A stretch of 12,832 nt of DNA from assembly GCA_023439835.1 (NCBI GenBank), contig JAEXUW010000006.1, positions 1 through 12,832 on the forward strand, read 5' to 3'. Shown one piece after another: positions 7,741-12,832 of this stretch. Position 1 is the stretch's first letter; each line of letters begins with the position of its first letter. Origin of the DNA: Bacillota bacterium. Lineage in GTDB: Bacteria > Bacillota > Clostridia > Oscillospirales > Ruminococcaceae. A program made the translations under genes and the position numbers. The notes below the pieces were generated by a model that saw nothing but the letters and a program-made list of their open reading frames with translations, was not told the origin of the DNA and did not search any database.

Positions 7741-8418
7741 GTGAAGAAAAAAGCAGTAAGGCTCAATGGGGTAAATAAAAGCAAGGCGAAGCTCAATGTG
7801 AAGAAGAAAAACAAGACGCTTGAATTTTTCAGGCGTCTTTTTCATTTAACCGCTGACGATATGGAGAAACGGGCGGTAAAGCGCAGGATGAAGCGATTTA
7901 AAAAGCTCAGGCAAATGCGCATAAATGAAAAGCTGAAAAAAGAACAGCAGAAAAATACTTTTGTCAGAAGTAAAAAACGTATAGAAAAAGAGCTTTCCCG
8001 TCAACAGCTAATACATAAAGCGTATAAAGACCTATTAATTCATTTTAAAAACGAACTAAACGTTGCGGCATTTTCGTTATATATTTATTCTCAGTCGGGA
8101 TATTGTGATATTGAATATCTGATGGGGGATAAGCTTGACCACGTTATCTATGAACATTATCTTTCATATTCGGGAACAACAATACTAGTAAATCCGGAGG
8201 GGCTGACGGACGGAGAGGTTTATAAAAGTCGAATGATTACCCAGCTGTATATTGACGATGTGCGTTATGTGATTATCCTTTCAAGCTTTGCAATGGAGGC
8301 TTTTAAGGGTAAAAACGCCCTATATATTATCAACGCACTAAGACACATGAAAAGAAAGACAGGTGAAGCAAATGAATATAGTGATGTTCTGCGGGAAGAA
8401 ATTCAAAAAGCAGTATGA
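7741..8418 (+). CDS. Unknown 225-residue basic coiled-coil protein
   Basis: I do not recognise the family. The GTG start is well supported by CGGAGGT at 7728-7734 with 6 nt spacing. Residues 1-85 are extremely rich in Lys and Arg and probably helical or coiled-coil; residues ~90-215 look like a compact alpha/beta domain (AFSLYIYSQSGYCDIEYLM, then VRYVIILSSFAM). There is no signal peptide or membrane segment. A strong terminator-like hairpin lies in its coding sequence at 7813-7842. If transcription normally stops there, the downstream pair is expressed only on read-through. A later start at ATG 7861 would place the hairpin in the leader, but that ATG lacks a good ribosome binding site. The gene overlaps the next one by 47 nt, so the two products are likely partners. 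Confidence 0.75.
   Translation: MKKKAVRLNGVNKSKAKLNVKKKNKTLEFFRRLFHLTADDMEKRAVKRRMKRFKKLRQMRINEKLKKEQQKNTFVRSKKRIEKELSRQQLIHKAYKDLLIHFKNELNVAAFSLYIYSQSGYCDIEYLMGDKLDHVIYEHYLSYSGTTILVNPEGLTDGEVYKSRMITQLYIDDVRYVIILSSFAMEAFKGKNALYIINALRHMKRKTGEANEYSDVLREEIQKAV
7813..7842 (+). terminator. Terminator-like hairpin inside the 225-residue gene
   Basis: The arms AAGACGCTTGA (7813-7823) and TCAGGCGTCTT (7829-7839) form an 11-bp stem with one G-U pair and a 5-nt loop, followed by a T run at 7838-7842. It starts 72 nt after the GTG start. An A-rich stretch on the other side makes it partly bidirectional. It may act as an attenuator whose use depends on translation of the gene; no expression data are available. 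Confidence 0.6.
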
Positions 8419-9646
8419 AGCAGCTGTAAAGCAAACTCCCGGCATTATTCTTCTCGGAACAGAGCTTGTTGTAAGAAACGGTTTTGCAAGCAAGGTTTTA
8501 GAGGATTATAACCCGCATGGTGTACTTGTTTCGGCTGATGTATCAGTTAAGGACAATATAGATGTGCTTGATATGCTAGTGCTGCTTAAAATGAAGCGTC
8601 CTTCAATCCGCATTATTTATTACTATGGTGAAATTCAGGATAAAAAGAGCTTTAGGACAGCTGCTGAATTTCTTCTCGGAAACAACATAACCGACATTCT
8701 TGTCGGGAACAAAACAGCCGAGGAGCTGCAACAGGCGCTTGAATTCCCAATGTCAACGGAGGATTATTTAAAGCAGTTTGAAAAGGCTGAAGAAAGTGCT
8801 GTATCAACAGTATCTTCAGAAATGACAATCAGCTATACTGAAACAACAGACATTGCGGTTAATGAACAGGGGAAAGCCGACAGGGTTGAGCTTGACAGGC
8901 TCTCCCTTGCCGTGCATGACTTCGATATTATGGAGGTTGTGACAATTAATGAAACCGTTCAGGAGCTTATCGAAATCAAAAATATTTCAATCGGAATAGC
9001 ACAGCTGCTCTCACGTTGCGGAAGTACGCACACTGCATTTGAGATAGCACGTTTTCTTTCCTCTGACAGAAAAAAGAAGGTCTGCGTTATTATCACAGAA
9101 GAAGGCACATACAATCGGCTGTCAGACTTTTATGGGATAGACAGAGAGCTTTCATCGGAAGGCTTTACTATTCAGGATATAAATATTTATCCGTATTCAA
9201 AGCGTGATGAAATCAAAGACGGCTTCAATTATATCATAATTGACTACGGCTGTTCAGGGCTTGAGCAGCTGGAGAATGATTATTCAAAATGCCATATTAA
9301 GCTTCTGATGTGTTCGGCGGCTGAGTGGAATGTTTCAGTGCTGATGGACTTTATCAATAATTGTGAGCTTGAATATACAGCGGATATTAACTACTGCTTT
9401 TATCCTGTTTCTCAGTCTAGGTTTATTTCATTTAAAAAGCGACTGGCGAAAGGAAAATGCAGGTCATATCGATTTGTCACAAGTCAGGACTGGACGCTTC
9501 CCGACAGCTATAACAAGAAGACCTATCAGGATATAATCAAGCGGTATACGAATATTTCACCGCTTGAATTCAAAAGCCGAAAAAAAGAGGTCGCAAAGGC
9601 TAAAAGGAAGATTCAGAAGAAAAAGCAGAGGGGAATAAAAAAATAG
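8372..9646 (+). CDS. CpaE/TadZ-like protein: receiver-like domain plus atypical MinD-fold ATPase domain
   Basis: The 424-residue protein starts at ATG 8372, with AGGTGA (8361-8366) 5 nt upstream; the GTG at 8363 lies inside that site. Residues about 1-125 look like a degenerate response-regulator receiver (GIILLGTELVVRNG, then VLVSADV, then IRIIYYYG). A linker of ~75 residues follows. Residues ~205-350 follow the ParA/MinD layout: a beta strand and P-loop position, CGSTHTAFEIARFL, then KKVCVIITEE, then YIIIDYG with D291. The usual KGGxGKTT signature is missing; at the Lys position there is Ser (S218) or, depending on alignment, His. ATP hydrolysis is therefore doubtful. CpaE/TadZ proteins position secretion machines in the cell, so a role in placing the conjugation apparatus is a reasonable but unproven inference. 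Confidence 0.65.
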   Translation: MNIVMFCGKKFKKQYEAAVKQTPGIILLGTELVVRNGFASKVLEDYNPHGVLVSADVSVKDNIDVLDMLVLLKMKRPSIRIIYYYGEIQDKKSFRTAAEFLLGNNITDILVGNKTAEELQQALEFPMSTEDYLKQFEKAEESAVSTVSSEMTISYTETTDIAVNEQGKADRVELDRLSLAVHDFDIMEVVTINETVQELIEIKNISIGIAQLLSRCGSTHTAFEIARFLSSDRKKKVCVIITEEGTYNRLSDFYGIDRELSSEGFTIQDINIYPYSKRDEIKDGFNYIIIDYGCSGLEQLENDYSKCHIKLLMCSAAEWNVSVLMDFINNCELEYTADINYCFYPVSQSRFISFKKRLAKGKCRSYRFVTSQDWTLPDSYNKKTYQDIIKRYTNISPLEFKSRKKEVAKAKRKIQKKKQRGIKK

Positions 9647-9650
9647 GGTT

Positions 9651-9670
9651 GTGTTACATATAACACAATT
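9651..9670 (+). repeat. Intergenic linker palindrome, copy 6
   Basis: GTGTTACATATAACAC plus AATT, one change from consensus (T to C at position 7), which falls in the RNA loop. The block 9649-9670 is identical to 10483-10504 on the other side of fic. It starts 5 nt after the stop of the CpaE-like gene. Confidence 0.88.
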
Positions 9671-9681
9671 ACAAAAAACAA

Positions 9682-9710
9682 TTGAATTCGCTAAATATAT
9701 GTGATATAGT
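9682..9710 (+). promoter_or_regulatory. Probable housekeeping-sigma promoter of fic
   Basis: TTGAAT (9682-9687) and TATAGT (9705-9710) are separated by 17 nt, and a TGA triplet directly before the -10 box matches an extended -10. It lies 20 nt before the ATG of fic, so the 5' leader would be short. It is the clearest promoter in the window and suggests fic is expressed independently of the conjugation operon. Confidence 0.6.
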
Positions 9711-9730
9711 ATCAAAAGAGAGGTGATTAT

Positions 9731-10435
9731 ATGAAAGACAAGTATTCGATGAGCCTTGAAGAGAATATTTTTGTTGCAAAGAAGCTATTAATCAGTAATA
9801 TATACAACAGCGCTCGGGTTGAGGGATGTAATGTAACGTTTCCTCAAACTCAGACTATACTTGATGGTGTTAATGTAGCGGATGTAACTCTTGATGACAT
9901 TCAAACAATTCTTAATTTAAGAAACGCATGGAAGTTTATGCTCAGCACTATCACCTCTGAATTTAATCTTGAATATGTATGCAGGCTTAATGATGATATT
10001 TCTAGGGGAGAGAGTCTTGCATGGGGAAAGCTTCGTACAGGACAAGTTGGTATCAGCGGAACGGATTACATTCCTGACATACCCGACTATGACACAACAG
10101 ACCGAGAGCTTTCGTCTATACTAATATCTGAAAGATATTCTTGTACAGAAAAAGCTATTAAAATCTTTTTATATGTAACAAGGCATCAGCTGTTTTGGGA
10201 CGGAAACAAGCGTACAGCCACGCTTTGTGCCAATAAAATTCTTATAAAAGAAGGTAAAGGTATTTTTACAATACCAGATAAGCACATCCTTGAATTTAAT
10301 GAACGTCTGCTTGAATATTACAATACCAACGACGAAAGCAAAATATTCGGATTTTTGTTTGAGTGTTGTATAGACGGAATGCCCGACAGACAAAATCAAA
10401 AACATCCAGACATAAGAAAAGGGACATCTAGATAA
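9731..10435 (+). CDS. Fic-domain protein with N-terminal inhibitory motif and altered catalytic motif
   Basis: The 234-residue protein carries the Fic core RHQLFWDGNKRTATL at 151-165. Fic enzymes usually modify target proteins by transferring AMP, using a His in HxFx(D/E)GN(G/K)R. Here Phe155 and DGN (157-159) align with the motif, but the residue two before the Phe is Gln153; the only nearby His (152) is shifted by one. AMP transfer is therefore uncertain. Residues 27-32 (SARVEG) match the (S/T)xxxE(G/N) inhibitory helix motif, so it would be a self-inhibited class II Fic; no separate antitoxin gene is present. GAGAGGTGAT precedes the ATG. Own promoter (9682-9710) and terminator (10438-10470), plus identical linkers on both sides, mark it as a self-contained cargo cassette within the conjugation operon, possibly a toxin or defence function. 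Confidence 0.87.
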   Translation: MKDKYSMSLEENIFVAKKLLISNIYNSARVEGCNVTFPQTQTILDGVNVADVTLDDIQTILNLRNAWKFMLSTITSEFNLEYVCRLNDDISRGESLAWGKLRTGQVGISGTDYIPDIPDYDTTDRELSSILISERYSCTEKAIKIFLYVTRHQLFWDGNKRTATLCANKILIKEGKGIFTIPDKHILEFNERLLEYYNTNDESKIFGFLFECCIDGMPDRQNQKHPDIRKGTSR

Positions 10436-10437
10436 TA

Positions 10438-10470
10438 AGCGCTGCTGTTTTAAGCAGTGCTTTTTGTTTT
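10438..10470 (+). terminator. Intrinsic terminator of fic
   Basis: The arms AGCGCTGCT (10438-10446) and AGCAGTGCT (10453-10461) form a 9-bp stem with one G-U pair and a 6-nt loop, followed by TTTTTGTTTT. It starts 2 nt after the fic stop codon. If efficient it would also block operon read-through into topB, so topB may need read-through or an unrecognised promoter. Confidence 0.8.
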
Positions 10471-10484
10471 AGTAAAACTATTTT

Positions 10485-10504
10485 GTGTTACATATAACAC
10501 AATT
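10485..10504 (+). repeat. Intergenic linker palindrome, copy 7
   Basis: GTGTTACATATAACAC plus AATT, the same variant as copy 6. It lies between the fic terminator and topB, ending 22 nt before the ATG at 10523. Its presence after the terminator shows that the linker is tied to the following gene as much as to the preceding one. Confidence 0.88.
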
Positions 10505-10522
10505 TAATGAAAGGAGCAAAAA

Positions 10523-12646
10523 ATGACAGTAATATATGCTGAGAAGCACAGCCTAGCAAAGGCAATTGCCGAAGCTCTGGGGGCGGGAAGAAGAATTCCG
10601 CATCCTAAAGAGCCTTCAATCGCACATTGGGAGTTTGATTTCGGAGGAAGTCCGGCGGTTATATGTCACGGAACAGGACATTTAGCAAATTTAATTCCGG
10701 CAAAGGAGTATGATGATAAATTCAAATCGTGGAAGCTGGATATTTACCCTTGCATACCTGATACATTTCAAAAAATAGCAAAGCAACAGACCTTGACGTG
10801 CTTTAAGTATGTCAAGGCTTTTTTTGAAAAGGCGGATTTGATTAGCAACGCAACAGATCCCGACCGAGAGGGAGAGCTTATATTCGGATATGTTTATGAG
10901 CTTGCAAAATGCGATAAGCCGTGGAAGCGTGTCTGGCTTGAGGACTTGACCGATGAAAAAATAAAAAGAGCCTTTCAAAATCTGCGGGAGGGGGAGGCTA
11001 TGCTCCCTATGCAGATGGCAGGACGTGCAAGGGATATTTCAGACTGGCTGATCGGGTGCAACTTAACTGTTGCAATGACAGCAAAATTCGGCGGACGGGA
11101 TAATCTTTTATCCGTAGGACGTGTGCAGACACCAACGCTTGCACTAGTTGTCAATCGTGAAAAAGCAATCACCGGGCATATCAAGACACCGTTTTGGAAG
11201 CTAATCGGCGTCTTTTCAACTCCCGCCGGAAAGCTTGAAGCCGAGTATTGCGAGGGTAGCTTTCAGAAAAAAGAAAAAGCAACAGAAATTTTTAATCTAT
11301 GTTTAGGCAAATCTGGTATTGTAAAATCAAAAAAGGCTAAACAAAAAGCAGAGAGCGCTCCGCTTTTGTATAACGCAACACAGCTTCAGATAGCAGCAAG
11401 CAAAAAGTTCGGTTGGGGCGCTGATAAAACAGCATCAGTCATGCAGAGCCTTTATGAAAAAAAGCTCACGACTTATCCTCGCACAAGCTCGGAGCATTTG
11501 ACACAAGCTATGATTCCTGAAGTGGCAGAAACAATTTTGAAGCTTATGCAGCTGACGGAGTATTCACAGTACAGTATTCCCAAAGAACAGTGGCAGGAGT
11601 TTTCAAGCAGGCATTTTGATGATAAAAAGGTCGGAAGCCATACAGCGATAATCCCGACAACGAGTGTTCCGCACAATCTCTCTGCACTTTCAGAAGATGA
11701 AAAACAGCTATATGACTTGCTTGTAAAGTCGGTTATCAGGATTGTATATCCCAAAGCCGTACTTGAAGAAACATCGGCCGAGCTTGAAGTAAACGGAATT
11801 ACCTTCAAAGCTTCAGGCTGTGTTATATGTAGCACAGGATGGTATGCCGTTGACGCAATGCCCGAAAAGAAAAAAGGACAGCTGCCGAATATATCTGAAG
11901 GTGATAAGCTCATCGGCGAGTATTCTCTCAAGGAAGGTGTAACCGAACCGCCCAAGCGTTATACCGAAGCCGACTTGCTTGCGGCAATGGAGCTTGCCGG
12001 GCAGAATCTTGAGGATGAGGAAGCACGGACGCTTATGAAAATGCAGAAGAAGGGTCTGGGAACCGATGCTACAAGAGCACCGATAATAAAAAGCCTATTT
12101 GAACGGGGATATATTGAAAAGAAGGGCAAGTCGATAGTTCCGACGGAAAAGGGGGCATATATTATTGATACGCTCCCTGTTGATGACTTAAAATCAGCAT
12201 ACATAACGGGTGAATGGGAAAAGCGTCTTAACGATATTGCGCAAGGTGATGCTGATTATAACTTATTTATTCGTGACATATGTAACACAACAAGAAAGTG
12301 GTACAATCAGATAGCAGAAAGTAAATCAGAGATGTACATATCAGAAAATCAGCGCAAGCTTATATGCCCTGCTTGCGGAAAACCGCTGAGGAAGCTTCAG
12401 TGGGGTTACAGCTGCTCCGGATATATAAAAGATGGAAGTGGTTGCTGCTTTAGTATCAATTCGGAAATCTGCTCAAAAAAGATAACAGAAAGTCAGCTGC
12501 TAATGCTTATCACAAGCGATAAAACAGGAATAATCAAAGGATTTAAGTCAAAAGCCGGAAAAGCCTTCGACGCTGCTTTGAAGCTCAATCGTGACAGCAT
12601 GAAAATTGAGTTTGAGTTTGTAAGCGACAGTAAGAAGAAAAGGTGA
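10523..12646 (+). CDS. topB: DNA topoisomerase III (type IA)
   Basis: This 707-residue type IA topoisomerase breaks and rejoins single strands and is commonly carried by Tn1549-like elements, where it probably resolves element DNA during transfer or replication. The N-terminal Toprim domain has the catalytic Glu7 (AEKHS) and DPDRE at 112-116. The family stretch RDISDWLIGCNLT follows, and the active-site Tyr318 lies in TTYPRTSSEHL. LGTDATRAPIIKSL is another type IA hallmark. The C-terminal tail has a zinc-ribbon-like set C615, C618, C631 and C641/C642. AAAGGAG at 10510-10516 with 6 nt spacing supports the ATG. A terminator-like hairpin (10791-10825) lies ~270 nt into the gene, and two linker-like sites occur inside it (11820-11835 and 12273-12288). 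The stop is separated by 4 nt from the next start. Confidence 0.96.
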   Translation: MTVIYAEKHSLAKAIAEALGAGRRIPHPKEPSIAHWEFDFGGSPAVICHGTGHLANLIPAKEYDDKFKSWKLDIYPCIPDTFQKIAKQQTLTCFKYVKAFFEKADLISNATDPDREGELIFGYVYELAKCDKPWKRVWLEDLTDEKIKRAFQNLREGEAMLPMQMAGRARDISDWLIGCNLTVAMTAKFGGRDNLLSVGRVQTPTLALVVNREKAITGHIKTPFWKLIGVFSTPAGKLEAEYCEGSFQKKEKATEIFNLCLGKSGIVKSKKAKQKAESAPLLYNATQLQIAASKKFGWGADKTASVMQSLYEKKLTTYPRTSSEHLTQAMIPEVAETILKLMQLTEYSQYSIPKEQWQEFSSRHFDDKKVGSHTAIIPTTSVPHNLSALSEDEKQLYDLLVKSVIRIVYPKAVLEETSAELEVNGITFKASGCVICSTGWYAVDAMPEKKKGQLPNISEGDKLIGEYSLKEGVTEPPKRYTEADLLAAMELAGQNLEDEEARTLMKMQKKGLGTDATRAPIIKSLFERGYIEKKGKSIVPTEKGAYIIDTLPVDDLKSAYITGEWEKRLNDIAQGDADYNLFIRDICNTTRKWYNQIAESKSEMYISENQRKLICPACGKPLRKLQWGYSCSGYIKDGSGCCFSINSEICSKKITESQLLMLITSDKTGIIKGFKSKAGKAFDAALKLNRDSMKIEFEFVSDSKKKR
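10791..10825 (+). terminator. Terminator-like hairpin inside topB
   Basis: CCTTGAC (10791-10797) and GTCAAGG (10811-10817) form a perfect 7-bp stem that can extend by four further pairs, two of them G-U, leaving a 5-nt loop. It is followed by C and seven T residues (10819-10825). The layout is that of an intrinsic terminator, but it is intragenic, so it may be a translation-masked attenuator or chance. Confidence 0.5.
11820..11835 (+). repeat. Linker-like site inside topB, site A
   Basis: GTGTTATATGTAGCAC matches the linker consensus at 14 of 16 positions. Both changes are neutral for the RNA hairpin (one in the loop, one giving a U-G pair). The AATT tail is absent, and the site is within codons for GCVICSTG, so it may be coincidental. 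Confidence 0.4.
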
Positions 12647-12650
12647 TGCT

Positions 12651-12806
12651 ATGGCTTTGACAGCAAATATTCTTTTGCTAATAGTAATATGTCAGCACAT
12701 ATATATCAGAAGGCTTAAAAAAGAAATCAATCTTCGGGACAGAGCCTATGACATAAAAAGCAAAAAAGAGGCGAAAGAAATAATAAACGGCAATTTTGAA
12801 GCATGA
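12651..12806 (+). CDS. Unknown 51-residue single-pass membrane protein
   Basis: ATG 12651 is 4 nt after the topB stop, with AAAAGGTGA overlapping the end of topB as ribosome binding site, so translation is likely coupled. Residues 5-20 (ANILLLIVICQHIYI) form one hydrophobic segment; the rest is strongly charged (RRLKKE, KSKKEAKE). Small membrane proteins of unknown role are common in these elements, and I do not recognise a family. The last codons and stop form the left arm of the terminator at 12800-12825. Confidence 0.7.
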   Translation: MALTANILLLIVICQHIYIRRLKKEINLRDRAYDIKSKKEAKEIINGNFEA

Positions 12807-12825
12807 GAAATCATGCTCTTTTTTT
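12800..12825 (+). terminator. Intrinsic terminator at end of the operon
   Basis: AGCATGA (12800-12806) and TCATGCT (12811-12817) form a perfect 7-bp stem with a GAAA tetraloop, followed by C and seven T residues. The left arm contains the final Ala codon and TGA stop of the 51-residue gene. It ends the transcription unit at the right edge of the window. Confidence 0.85.
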
Positions 12826-12832
12826 ATTTAGA

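Noticed and set aside
8363..8365. GTG start for the CpaE-like gene
   Set aside because: It lies within AGGTGA, the ribosome binding site of ATG 8372.
10464..10494. Possible topB promoter TTGTTT with TACATA
   Set aside because: Spacing of 19 nt and poor boxes; part of the first box is the fic terminator tract.
572..10504. Linkers as a CRISPR array or insertion-sequence ends
   Set aside because: Spacing is irregular with whole genes between copies, no cas genes or transposase are present, and all copies have the same orientation.
11473..11955. 160-residue open frame on the minus strand
   Set aside because: It is opposite topB, has no recognisable motifs, and the plus-strand protein is clearly real.

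Overview
This window looks like the conjugation (type IV secretion) module of an integrative conjugative element, or less likely a plasmid, from a low-to-moderate GC Gram-positive anaerobe of the Clostridia. The reasons are the gene set and order (SpoVG-like protein, VirD4, Maff2/VirB2-like protein, TrbL/VirB6-like protein, PrgI, VirB4, topoisomerase III), which resembles Tn1549-type elements, and the strong AGGAGG-type ribosome binding sites. All genes read on the + strand. No integrase, relaxase, transposase, rRNA or tRNA is visible, so the element continues beyond at least the left edge.

Layout. 1-570: the end of a protein with tandem SpoVG domains, open at the left edge. 606-806: a 66-residue mini-gene that looks like rearranged pieces of conjugation ATPases. 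853-2874: VirD4 coupling ATPase. 2952-3539: unknown 195-residue protein. 3593-7697: compact secretion core of VirB2-like, TrbL-like, PrgI and VirB4 proteins, with short gaps or an overlap. 7741-9646: two overlapping unknown genes, the second a CpaE/TadZ-like receiver plus atypical MinD-fold protein. 9731-10435: a Fic-domain protein with its own promoter and terminator. 10523-12646: DNA topoisomerase III. 12651-12806: a 51-residue membrane protein whose stop codon lies inside an intrinsic terminator that ends the unit.

The most striking signal is a 16-bp palindromic 'linker', consensus GTGTTATATATAACAC followed by AATT. It occurs in seven intergenic positions, always in the same orientation, after a gene (or after the fic terminator) and 18-64 nt before the next start codon. 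It splits the region into modules and is absent inside the secretion core. Most deviations from consensus leave an RNA hairpin (GUGUUA/UAACAC stem, 4-nt loop) intact while breaking DNA dyad symmetry, so an RNA-level role is at least as plausible as an operator. The mini-gene is bracketed by identical 32-bp linker copies and fic by identical 22-bp copies, suggesting that single-gene inserts arrive with, or between, duplicated linkers. Two terminator-like hairpins also lie inside coding sequence (7813-7842 and 10791-10825), each early in the first gene after a linker, suggesting stepwise attenuation of the operon.

How the parts could work together: VirD4 and VirB4 power substrate delivery and channel assembly; the VirB2-, TrbL- and PrgI-like proteins form the membrane channel; topoisomerase III probably handles element DNA topology during transfer or replication; the SpoVG-like protein and the linkers may form an element-specific expression control layer. 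That last link is inference.
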